Assembly: GCA_907164885.2 (NCBI GenBank)
Contig: OU015491.1
Location: 116,575,931-116,639,930 of the forward strand
Length of the DNA stretch: 64,000 bases
Source: Dolomedes plantarius
Lineage: Eukaryota; Arthropoda; Arachnida; Araneae; Dolomedidae
Reading direction: 5' to 3'
Part shown: positions 42,873-54,709 of the stretch, one piece after another
Layout: every line of letters begins with the position of its first letter
Numbering within the stretch: the stretch's first letter is position 1
The notes under the pieces: model-generated
The model's database searches: none
What the model was told of the DNA's origin: nothing
What the model saw: only the letters and a program-made list of their open reading frames with translations
Made by a program: the position numbers and the translations under genes

Positions 42873-43798
42873 TAAGAAAAAGTTATTAAGAAGTGGTGAC
42901 AACTGTTAGTCAACACTCAATTATTTACATTTATTTTTTCAAAGAAAGATCATTTTTATTTTTGAAAATGAAACAAAACAAAGTAGTATTTTTTTCAATA
43001 GAAAAATTTCTACTAGGCCCATATTTATGTCATTAAAAAAACAATATACCTTAGAGTACTAGTATACAAAATAAAAGGAGAATGATAAATAAAAATGAAA
43101 TTAAAACAACTAATAACCCACATTATTATAAGTAAATATATATACTGAAAACCATCACTTTTGAGAAACTGAGTAGTTAGCAAAACATGTAGTATAAATG
43201 TGCATGAACATTTTCATGGATTTTATATATACGGCTAAAGCAATAAAATTTGTACGATATACACTGTTGTTTATTCCAATTTGGAATTTAGGAAAAGAAA
43301 GAAATTTAGATCAGACTATTAGATTAACTTCCGGAATGTAATACTGAGACAAATATCTTTGAATAAATGATTTAATATTCAGATTTATTCACCAAGGCGT
43401 AGATGCCTTTATTCCTGCTGTATTAATTATTAATGCAAAACATGTATTTCGCTTTTGAATGTGATTTGATTTTTACCAGAATTTTCAGTCAGTTTGAAAC
43501 TATTAGCAAAATTGAGACAATGTATTCAAGATTGGTTTCAAACGTATGATTAAATAATCTAAGGTTTAAAAAATGTTGTTATTGAACGTTTAAGAAAGAA
43601 TGAAATTCTTCTAACAAGTTTACCCTTTAATTTAATAGTAGTTATACGTATGAAATATAAATTCATTAATGTAAAAAAAAAATATTTAGTTGAGTTAAAT
43701 AACCATTTTTAAATGAAGGTTGTACTTTTAGCACCATGTAAAAAATATAAAATATTTTCAAAAATTTAATGCCGTTAAATTTTGAAAAGTTGTCAATT

Positions 43799-43828
43799 AA
43801 TGTCCTCGTTCCGCTGAACGAGGACATT
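43799..43828. repeat. perfect 12-bp-arm hairpin
   Basis: AATGTCCTCGTT-CCGCTG-AACGAGGACATT. Part of one arm (CAATGTCCTCGTT) recurs at about 43905-43917, and ATTGATTGACTACTTTTC occurs twice between them. Confidence 0.85.
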
Positions 43829-44800
43829 GATTGACTACTTTTCAAAATACTGATCAAAATCATTGATTGACTTCAAAATCATTGATTGACTACTTTTCAT
43901 TGATCAATGTCCTCGTTAAAAATACTGTTGAACCAGGGATTAGTATTTCTTGTAACCTAAGAATCAAATTTTTCACAAGTTAACCATCTTCTAATTTAAT
44001 AATTATAGTTCTGAAGCTTTGGATAATCTCCATTATCTCTGAAAAACTTTCATATCTATGCCCTTCAAACTAAATCTGGGATCTCTATTCACTCATTTAC
44101 GATTTCTCTTGAAGATTTTCCCGCTCTATTTGTATCTGAAAAAATGTTTTTAGAATAGTCAAAAATTTTTTTTCAAGTAAAAATAAGATATTCTTTAATT
44201 CAGGTACTTAGAAAAGAAACACCATACATCTTCGCACTTTTCTTTTTAGAAGGAATATGTCTAAACGGTCTATAAATTTAAATATTTCCAAGAAAAGAAG
44301 AGTTTTAATTACCTAAAATTAAAAGTTATGCTTATTAAACACAATGAACCTGATAAAGTAAATTTTGAAACAGATTATTACATTTGTTCTAGTTTTCCAT
44401 AATTTTTTATTCGCCATCCTATTCTTGGTACTAGTCAAAACTTGTCTTTTATTTTTTGAGCTGAAACTTGCGCTTGGCTAAAAGGATGCTGTGATATTCA
44501 GAGTCTGGCTCCTGCCACCGTCAGTTGGGTCATCGAAATTGGGACAATTAGTTTGGTAGTTCTCACTTTGTATCGCATTCTTGGGTAAATTAAAACAACT
44601 CGAAATCAAACGGGGTTCCTTCTTATTTCCTTTTCTTGTTCCAATAGGAAGAGTCTCTTCAAGGTCTAAAGACAATTTCGTAACAATCAAGAGCTTCCGC
44701 ATCGCAATTTGTTTTCATGGTATTTATAATTTCAGTTACTTTCATATCAATGATACTGTAATTTTAAAAAAGTCAAGGTAGCATATACTAGATGTGGTGA

Positions 44801-46440
44801 GAACAGAAGTTGCTTATGAAGTGTCTGCTCTGCTACGTTTTATAGATTATTTGGGGGAGTTGTAATGAATGGTTTGCTTCATCTACGAAAAAACGTCTAT
44901 AACTACCTCCCTGGTATTTGCTGCTTTTGTATAAGTAAAGAACAGACGTTGCTTTTGAAGAATCTGTTCTGTTACGTTTTGTAAATTATTTGGGAGAGCT
45001 ATAATGAACGGCTTGGCTCATCTACGAAAAAACGTCTATAACTACCTCCCTGATACTCATTGCTTTTGTATAAGTAAAGAACAGAGGTTGCTTTTGAAGA
45101 ATCTGTTCTGTTAAGTTTTATAGATTATTTGGGAGAGCTATAAGGAACGGTTTGGCTCATCTACAAGAAAAGTCTGTAACTACCTCCCTGATACTCATTG
45201 CTTTTGTATATGTAAAAAAAGAAATTCCTTTTGAAGAATCTGTTCTGTTTCGTTTTATAGATTACTAGCTGTACCCGTCCCGGCGTTGCTCGGGTAATGT
45301 AATTACCAATTTTTTAGTAGCCTTAACCCTTTGTTAATGGGCGTCGCTGTCATCCTTTTCCTCACCACGATACATTATTTTACCCATATAAATTTAATCC
45401 TTTCTGGCACATTTTGGCAAAATTTTTGACATAGGATTACTATTCGAATATCACTGCAATAGTAATCGATTTCCTTGAAAGCGAATATATCACATCCTCC
45501 ACATGCTGAAATTCTTTGAAATCTTCATAGATTTTTTCCACAAATACACCACAAATTATATGATATTAACTAAGTGTTGGCCAAAAAAATTACGGCATTA
45601 CTAAATGTGATTTTTTAATCGATTATCACTGCAATAGTAATCGATTTCCTTTAACGACCCAATCCTTCATAGAAAACAAACGCCCCAACACATCACGTGC
45701 ATGAAGTCGAAAAACTGGTTTTTCTCCTATTTTCACCCGCTACCTTCGTCCGGAAATGAAGAACGAAATCTCCAAAATGAGATTTCTCGCAAGAGTTTCC
45801 GAATCATAAAATAAATTATTAAAAAATAACTACAATTTGTAAATTAATTTTGGTTCTGGCTTTCGAAACTGTGATGTCTAGGGTCTCTGAGATAAAAATT
45901 TCGTAAAAATGCAACGACATTTACGTATCGATTCGACAATTTGGAAAAAAGGGTCAAGGACAAAATCGCGTTTTTTTCCGAAAAACGGGTGCGTACAGGC
46001 GATCGAAAAAATATCACAATTAATCGATAAATTAAGACAGACAATTTTAATTGTGATTTCCGTAAAGTGTCATCTTTCGCGTATAGGCTCGTCCGAAAAA
46101 AAAAATTCTTGGACGGATACGTTAGGATTTACGGAGCTTTTACTCGTCCGGGAGCTCCAAATCGCGACTAAATATTTAATTACGGAAAATCTAATTAAAA
46201 AATCGAAAAAAGGGCTTCGAGGTGCATAATGAGACCTCGGGAGGCATCTTCGTGTCGAATCTCAAGACTGTCCGACCTACCGTCTTTGCGCTGTGCCGCG
46301 AGCAGACAAAAACTCGGTCACACACACACAGACTTTGCCTTTTATATATTTATAGATTATTTGGGAGAGTAGTAATGAACGGTTTGGTTTATCTACAAAA
46401 AAAAAACGTCTATAACTACCTCCCTGATATTTGCCATAAG
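44801..46440. repeat. tandem array, ~139-bp unit, interrupted
   Basis: Units start GAACAGA.GTTGCT at 44801, 44940, 45079 and about 45217. Each contains TATAGATTATTTGGGAGAG and AACGTCTATAACTACCTCCC. The fourth unit is cut at 45265 and resumes at 46349-46440. Confidence 0.9.
45265..46348. mobile_element. 1084-bp insertion with 11-bp target duplication, retroelement-like
   Basis: TTTATAGATTA is present at 45254-45264 and 46349-46359, and once in each intact array unit, so the duplication is certain. The insert begins CTAGCTGTACCCGTCCCGG. An 11-bp duplication is typical of target-primed retrotransposition. No reverse transcriptase is left; family unassigned. Confidence 0.8.
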
Positions 46441-46828
46441 ACCAGAAAACCAATAGCAAAGGACCCTTTTTCATGTAATGAAAAGTTTTTGTTAAATTTC
46501 CTTTAGAATGGGTAGCATTTAAAAAAATATCGTTCTAATTTTACATGTGAAAGTATATGTTAGCTATTTTCTTGAGTATTTCATTCCCTGAAACGTAGGA
46601 TTAATAACAAGGGAAACACATTTTAAACGAATACTTCTATAGCAATGGCATTATTCTGCAGATTTATATCGTATCCAGTAATAGACTTGCAGAGAGGAAA
46701 CTGTATCAAGTTTTACTGGATCGATAGTTTGGTTTATTGAGAGACATAACAGATTAGGAATATGCATTTTATTTAAAATGTAACAACATTGAAGATCGAT
46801 GGTTGCCAATACCAGTTTTACCAGAAAG

Positions 46829-46832
<4 letters not shown>

Positions 46833-46884
<52 letters not shown>
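46833..46884. repeat. (TA)n microsatellite
   Basis: About 26 TA units. Confidence 0.9.
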
Positions 46885-46887
<3 letters not shown>

Positions 46888-47133
46888 CTTCCCACCTGAA
46901 TAGGATTTGTCATTTTTATTTTTTTGGGAAAAACTTTTAACTTGACCTTACATTCATTCATAATATACCTGGCCAAAATAATGATTTAATAACTTTCACG
47001 CTTGAGCAAAAAAATCCTTCAAATACTTTTCTTGTCATATTTCAGTTTCTGCAACGTAGTCGAACACTTGCATAACGTTCCTCTGTTTCTCTTTCTTATG
47101 GACAGGGCCATGTTTTTGCTGCTTTTATATATG

Positions 47134-47222
47134 TAAATTAAGTAAATTAAGACATAATGTAAATTAAGTAAATTAAGACAATGTAAATTAAGTAAATTAA
47201 GACAATGTAAATTAAGTAATTT
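47134..47222. repeat. short tandem repeat, ~24-27-bp unit
   Basis: ATGTAAATTAAGTAAATTAAGACA repeats about 3.5 times, the first unit slightly longer. Confidence 0.85.
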
Positions 47223-47376
47223 AAAATAGCATTTTATTTTCATAGGATGATCGACGTTTATGTCTTTTAAAACATCATAATATTGCTTTTCTTTAAATAA
47301 ACTATCTCAACATGTTACTGATAACTTCTTCTACAAATATAGCCCCAAAGACTTCTAATTTTTAAATTTTCTAGAC

Positions 47377-47676
47377 CAGTGGCTCTTAAATTTTTACTGT
47401 GACCCCAATGAGGACAACAGTTATAACTCGAGGTCCCTCTGTGTTCAATAAAGTTAAGACAGACTGTAACTTTCAGATTAAATATTTTTCATGTGGTAAT
47501 TTTCCTCTGCGTTGTATTTTTAATTTCCACTGAATAATTATGTTTTTTTCTTATTTTCCACGTATTATATAATAATATTATCACATTACACCAATAGTAA
47601 TTTTATTTGATGAACATGCCCCCGTTGTTCACGGCCCCCTTACGCCATCCAAGGCCCAACACTTTAAGAAAGTCTG
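47377..47676. mobile_element. 300-bp non-autonomous hAT
   Basis: Ends CAGTGGCTCTTAAA and (complement) CAGACTTTCTTAAAGTG, both followed by hAT-like C-rich sequence. The flanking octamers TTCTAGAC and GTCCGGAC agree at 5 of 8 positions, so the duplication is eroded at best. Confidence 0.55.
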
Positions 47677-47699
47677 GTCCGGACGGTCAGCTCCTGAAT

Positions 47700-48110
47700 A
47701 CTTGTATAAAGATATCCAGGGGTGCGTTGGCCCAGTTAGGCACACACGATCATAGGGGTCACTTGCTATTGCAGCAGTGATTCTGTTCGATAGATGGCGT
47801 AGTCCCGGATTTGCCCAGCGTACACAATGTTTTTCAGGTAACCCCATAGAAAAGAGTCTAGAGGGGTCAAATCGGGGCTTCTTGGTGAACAAAATATCGG
47901 GCCGCCCCTTCCTATCCAACATCAAAACCCATGTAGGAAGTAGCGCGACGTCACGGTGTCGGTGCATGCTCCCAGCGCAGTCACGGTCACCAAAAACTCC
48001 CAGAGTTAACATACCATCTGCTACCACGCAAAATCCGATCGGTCGATTGTTGTTATGGGGTGTACAACTAAAATAACGGACACCTTTATCGATGACCTTG
48101 TATTTAAACC
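47700..48110 (-). pseudogene. decayed mariner-like transposase, C-terminal part
   Basis: In shifting frames the minus strand reads SPRSPDLTPLDSFLWGYLKN, then IVYAGQIRDYAIYR, close to the PDLTPCDFWVWGYLKDKVY segment of the transposase at 15350-16453. The single open frame over this region (48123-47629) is out of register with these motifs. Confidence 0.65.
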
Positions 48111-48123
48111 CAATTAGAGCCAA

Positions 48124-49226
48124 AGTACAAAATTTGGAACCAATAAAGAAATGCTAATTAAAGTTATACAACCTTTACAACAGGTAGCATGTTTCTACTC
48201 ATAAGACAGCTCAACTGAAGTTTCCGATTTATCTGGCTGGCACATCAACAATATTTCTAAATCATCTCTCAGTGTAACTGAACTCACAAATCCAATAAAA
48301 CACTGACACAATGCTTAGATAAGTTATATCGTCCTTAACAATATTTAAATACACAGTTTAGAGCTAATAAATGAATGCTAATACAAGTTATACAAGTTTT
48401 ACAATTGAAAGGATGTGTTTATTCATAAGATAACTCAATTGGAACTCACGCTGAGGTGATTTATGTGGCTGTCGGTAGAACTTAATGTAATAAAAATAAG
48501 TTATAATGTTAAAGAATCATAAATTTAAAAACTGCAATTTAAAAAACTGTACTTTCAAAATAAAATGCCATTTACTCTCGCCCTTGACTCTGAAGTCGAA
48601 GATATGAGAGTAAGAAATATTTTAACGCTTTCGAAATCCTTTCAATACCTTGACCTCATTCTCTGCGGGAAAAACCTCTGGATCCGATTATCGCTCTGAG
48701 ATAAAACATGGGTGAGAACACAAGATGAAGGCGTGTAACACAATGAAGACTACGGGATAAATTGCGCACGCTAAAAATTAATTTAAATTTCATTGATAAC
48801 GTGTCACTTAGCTATTCTAAGCATAAACTGATATAATGGGATAGTAGAGACAGTGAAAAATAGACGCCAGAATGGTTGGGTAATGAGGTTGTTTTGGCAA
48901 ATATTTTCTCGAATCAAGAGACATAAATATTTGGAGATGTCATTAGTATGCCTATTTATCCAGGAAGTAATCATTAAATGAGCAATTATTTAGCTATTAT
49001 TATCTTGATCTTCACATCTTTATATTCTTTCTACTTTTTTACATAATCTGAGTGTCTCTGAGAAAAATTCCTTCTTCAATCTATTTTTCATATAAAATGT
49101 TTTTAAACTGTTCAGAATTCCGATGATATTCGAAAGGGAGTTAGAAGTTACATATTCGAGTGCCGTATTTAACCGTTTTAATACTTTCAAAGAGAGAATA
49201 ATACTTTATACAGCTATATATGTATG

Positions 49227-49229
<3 letters not shown>
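48124..49229. other. AT-rich DNA, nothing recognised
   Basis: ATAAATGAATGCTAATACAAGTTATACAA at 48367-48395 partly repeats 48147-48171 (AAGAAATGCTAATTAAAGTTATACAA), so an old duplication of about 200 bp is possible. Confidence 0.4.
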
Positions 49230-49297
<68 letters not shown>

Positions 49298-49333
49298 TAT
49301 ATATGTATATATATATGTATCTATATATATGTA

Positions 49334-49386
<53 letters not shown>

Positions 49387-49567
49387 TTGGCTCTCTGTTT
49401 AACGACTTTCAAGGGACCGTGAAAAATAGTCCTTAAGTAGAGATCGCCCTTACACAGAATTTGTGAAAATATGACATTTCCCATAACGTCGGAGGGGCCG
49501 GGACTGGGAGATATCGTCTTTAAATAGAGATCGTCGTTAAGTACAGCGTTGTTAAACAGAGAGCCAA

Positions 49568-49642
<75 letters not shown>
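49230..49642. repeat. (TA)n and (TC)n microsatellite block
   Basis: TA runs at 49230-49292 and 49352-49380, CT run at 49334-49351, and TA run at 49571-49642, interrupted by a MITE at 49384-49570. Confidence 0.9.
49384..49570. mobile_element. 187-bp Tigger-like MITE in (TA)n
   Basis: Inverted ends CAGTTGGCTCTCTGTTTAAC at both sides. Inner half-repeats TAAGTAGAGATCG and TAAATAGAGATCG are direct. Confidence 0.85.
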
Positions 49643-49646
<4 letters not shown>

Positions 49647-50520
49647 GTTTAAAATTTTCTCTTTAAATCCCCTTTTTAATTCCTCTTCATTTGAGAAACA
49701 CTTCATTTTTCCGAAGAAAGATAAAAATGTCATTGTAGAAAACCGTTTCCCTCTATTTTCATGCAGAGCTTTTTACGTGAAGAATGAAGAGATAATGCTG
49801 GAATGCTGCAATTCTCACTTCATGAAAAGTTAAAATCGCTTACGAGCTCTTATGATAAAGTCATGCGCGGAGACTTTGAAAGATTCATAATTGAAACTTC
49901 GGGGTTTAACAGTGGGTATGATTACCCGGCAAGTGAAGTTGTTTTTCAAGTGTAAGATAAAAGGATTTTGAAGGGGCACGTCATGTTACAAAATTATCTT
50001 TTCGCAGTTGTTACACAATTATCCGTCAACTCATCTTCCGCTATTGTATTTGACTGTGTATTCTCTTTAAGGGGCACTCATGTCTATCAAAATATAAAAA
50101 GTAATTGAAATTTCCATCGAGGAAATTTCAACACTTTATGTGAATTACTTTTAAGCGAAAGAAAATGCCATACAGGTTAATGGGAAACTGGCTATTTTAA
50201 ATATGAGAAAAAAAATATGATCTGTTATACAATGAGTAATTTTCATGGAATTGAGGAATGAAAATTGAATACCTCAGTATATAAGGTAATCAACAATCAT
50301 TGCAAAAATAATATTAAGAGTTATTTGAAGATAAATCTATCTCAGAACTACAGACATCAAATAAACCATAGAACTAAGTTAAATCAACAGATATTTCACT
50401 TGCGTAGGAATCTTTTTCGTTTCGAAAATAATTTCAACTATTTTGACTTCTGTACTACTGTAACCATATTTTAGATTTTAACGAGTCGCTGATGGAATAA
50501 TAGTTTTGTTTTTATTTTAG

Positions 50521-50607
50521 ATGGTAGAATGAAACTGTGCTTGTGGATTATCACAGTGGTCAGCTGCTTGCATCACAGTTTTTGCGCTGTCTCTGTGCAT
50601 GATCAAG
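50521..50607 (+). CDS. MATH gene exon with start codon and signal peptide
   Basis: Preceded by a good acceptor (TTTTTATTTTAG at 50509-50520), so 50521-50528 is 5' UTR and an earlier non-coding exon should exist upstream. ATG at 50529; 26 codons plus one base; donor CAAG|GTAAGA. The out-of-frame ATG at 50521 ends after three codons. Confidence 0.82.
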
Positions 50608-50993
50608 GTAAGATAGAAGTTTTAGAATAACTGCAATTTCAATTTCCTCCTAACTTTAAAGCGTAATTTGAGATTGAAAATTGCTTTTCAAGAATTATTG
50701 TTCTTTCTGAAAACATAAAAATCAAGAAAAATAAATAACATGCTTCATGTATAGCGATGACGATGACAACGGAGAGATAATAGGTGTTGTATATACTTGG
50801 AAGGCTAAACAAGTAAATTTACACAGGAATAAAATACCTCAGAAATTTACAATAAAATTAAGTACAAATTTTATCCGAATTCGGAATACGAAAATCAAAT
50901 GCAGCTTTTTTCAATATTTTAATGAATTCCTAGGATTTTTCAATTCTATGCATTTATATCATCATACATACCTACCTACCTACCTACATACAT

Positions 50994-51075
<82 letters not shown>

Positions 51076-51588
51076 TCATACATATATATATATATATATT
51101 CCGAAGTTTGGCCACTTCTAGCATTGGCCAAGTCAGTTGCCCAAAGCGCGGAACAATCGAGAATTGACGACTACTTCGGGCTTTAGTCGGCCCATTCGCG
51201 ACGCGCCGACGATCAATTGGCCAGTGGGCGAATTCTCCAAGAAAAAGTTGTCAAAGCTAGAATTTTTGCGGAGCTGGATCATGCAGTTATGGGAAATGAA
51301 GTTATAACCCATATTATTACCACTTAAAATTCTTTCAGTTTAGTCAAAGTAGAAAAAAGAACTTCGAAATCAAAGAGAAAAGGACAGTTTTTCTTGGGCA
51401 ATTCGCAAACTGGCCATTGATTGTTGGGTGCATCGCGAATGAGCCGACCAAAGCCTAAAGTAGTCGTAAATTCTCGATTATTTCGGGCTTTGGCCAATGC
51501 TAGAAGTTGCCCAGCCATTTCACGAATTGCCCAGACTTCGGACATTGGCATTAACATATGTTTACACAAACACACGCACACACGCGCA

Positions 51589-51640
<52 letters not shown>

Positions 51641-53278
51641 TACTGGCCAAAAGTATTGCAAGTGTGAGAAATTTAACATTTTTTCAAGAATGAGCCCCCA
51701 AAAATAATATTTTTTCAATGCAACTGATATTTTTTAATGTTAATATGCTAAATTAGTTTAAAGACAAGATATGATTAAGTTATTGAACAAAAATAATTAT
51801 TTAATTTTATAAAAAATAGCATACAAAAAATGTACAGGTTATCAGAAATCGGAATCCATTTTGGTTCCCCGGAATAAAATGAAATAAATAAACAATTTCA
51901 AGTTCTTCTGAACAGAAAAGATAATAAATGAGTGCAATTGAACCGAAAAGCATTTAATATGTTGTTGGACCGCCTCTGGCTTTGATCACAGCAGCCACTC
52001 TTTTAGGCATGGAATCCACAAGGTTTTGCAACACTTCTTTCGGTATTTCATGGTGCCAAATTTTAATCATTGTTTTCTGAAGCTCTCGTTTTGTTTGGAA
52101 CGATTTTGAGATATTTTCCTTCTAATTATACTCCCTAAATTCTCAATAGGATTTAAATCTGGCGAGTTTTCTGGCCATGGGAGAACATTAAAACCATGTT
52201 TTGTAAATTCAGCCTTAATCTAAAATAAGGAATGTTTCGATTTAGAGTTTAGAATTGAAATCTAATGAAATTTAATTTAATTTTAAAGTTTTCTTGCCTT
52301 TTTCGATGGTTTTCAGAGTGCTAGGTCTTGCTGAATTTCCCATTTCTGCCTTGGGAACATGTCATGAGCACTAGGAAGCAATCGATCCTTCAGCACACTT
52401 ATATACTGGCCACTCTTCATAGTTCCCTGTACTAAATGGAGTCGTCCAGTTGACTTATATGACATGCAGCCCCACACCATTTGGCTTTCTGGGTGTTTTT
52501 CTATATGAACCAGTCAGTTTGGACTCATGCTCTCTTTAGCTTTAAGCCAAACGTGGGCAGGTTTGTCAGAAATTAAAGAAAATCGACTTTCGTCGCTGAA
52601 CAAAACCTGTCTCCATTTCGAAATACTCCAATTTTTGTTAACTTTGATCCAGTCCAATCGTTTTTTAAGCATTGCTTTGCTCAGAACGGATTTTTTCCTA
52701 GGCACATGCGCCTTGAAACCAGTTTCAGAGCCTCCTGCTAACTGTTCTGGAACTGGCAATGACAGAAGTCGACTTACTCCATTCTCTTGCAAGTGTAGCA
52801 GAACTTGTAAGCCCATTTTTTCGGCATCAGCGCGTTTCGAAGATAACCTCGGACGACCACTTCTAGGCTTCATATCCACGGTTCCTTCCATTTTAAATCT
52901 CTTAATGAGGCGTGAAACAGTCGACTCACTGTAGCCACACCGATGATCAATTCTAACATTTGAAATACTTTCTTGATGTATTAAAATAATAGCCTGGTGC
53001 TTCCGAGGAGTTACTTCACACATTTTAAAAGAAAAATATAGTTTAATTTTAAAAGCAATGAGCAGCGGTACGCACTTCAGCAGCGCAACAAACCAAATGA
53101 AATTCTACGCAGTCGGCTCGTTTTTATAATAAATCGTTGGTAAAGATTGCATCACAAAGTATGATACAATAGATTGAAACTTCTCCACCACATTTGCACA
53201 TAAGAAAAAAAATCAGTTTAATTCAAAGATATTAATTTTTAAGGGGCTTATTCTTGAAAAAATGTTAGATTTCTTGAA

Positions 53279-53363
<85 letters not shown>

Positions 53364-54639
53364 GTCCGGATGGACATCTCATGAAATAAGAGCATACATC
53401 GTGGCCGGAAAATAATAAAATCAGCTTCAGGAACAAACTAATTTATTTAACAGTAAACCAACACATCTTACTTGCTTCGAGCCAGTCCAGTGTCTCCCGC
53501 AAAGAGCCCAAAATAGAATTAGGTCAGAGAGGTTGCCAGAATTGGCGGAAGAAGTTAGTATGTGTGAAGGCGAAGCGTTTACGCCAAGACAAGAAGGACG
53601 GGTTACCATGGCAGTGATGAAGTACAGAATGGGCGATTATAGGAAGTTAGTAATATTATCACATATATATATACAGTAACCACCGTTTATAGTGATCAGT
53701 GGTTATAAGAATCAACCGTTTATAAGAATCAATATCGGGAAAACAAAAACAAATGTATTATTTCCATGTTAAAATTTTCGCTTTAAAGAATCAATCCACC
53801 AGTTTTAAGAATCAGCTTACACTCTTCGCTTTCCTTTCATTTTTCCGAAAAAAACCACTTAAACCCTCAAAAGGCACGAAGTTCTTTCTTTTTTTTTAAA
53901 GAAAGATTTATAAGATGGGATGGAATACAGTCGTAAAATTCATCTCTTTCTTTGTTAGGCATAACATAATAGCTTCCCCTTAAACGTTTTAGCACAACAC
54001 TGTCCTATTAGCTTGACCCGGGACCTGGGGGCATCTTTACCCGTCCGGGTCCGATTTAACTTTTCTCCACTGACAAACAAAAATAGGGAACCTTTTTTTC
54101 CCTCCTCCCACATCCTGGTTGTGGCTTCCTGGACCCTGAAACACATAAATCTTCGCCGAAGTGTCCACTATCACTTAAGCAAACGTAACATTATTAGATT
54201 CAGCACGTTATCAAACCGTGAAACGTAAGCTAGAAGGTGAATCTTCGTCTGAGACTATTAGTATTGAAAGAGGTATAAACAGCCTCCTGAAAACATTATT
54301 ACGTGAAACTACTGTAGAAAACTTTTTTCTTGCTCCCTTCCTGTAGTTGAAATGTTAAAACTGTTAAGCAGGTATGTTGTAACAAATATTGGATTTTTTT
54401 CTTCTCTTACTTTAATCATGTCTACTTATAGATCTAGAAATTAAGTTGTATTTTTAAAATTATAAAAAATAGTTTTAATAAAAGATAATTAACGTAAATT
54501 AAAGAGTATTTTATGGTAAATTATCTAATATATGTATATATAGGTGTGTCTGTGCGTGCCTGATTTCGGATATAAGAATCAACCGCTTATAAGAATCAAA
54601 AACAGTAATAACAAACGAGATTCTTATAAGCGGAAATCA

Positions 54640-54709
<70 letters not shown>

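Noticed and set aside
44801..46440. Regular repeats as a CRISPR array
   Set aside because: Whole 139-bp units repeat including the 'spacers', and the genome is eukaryotic; this is a tandem repeat.
47629..48123. 164-codon minus-strand frame
   Set aside because: The transposase motifs in this region are read in other frames, so this frame is a shifted reading of a decayed transposase rather than a gene.
49206..49733. Long open frames rich in Tyr-Ile (also at 49123-49436, 50747-51121, 53213-53436, 54544-54774, 58558-58858)
   Set aside because: They are translations of (TA)n microsatellites, which are open in all frames; no start context or domain.
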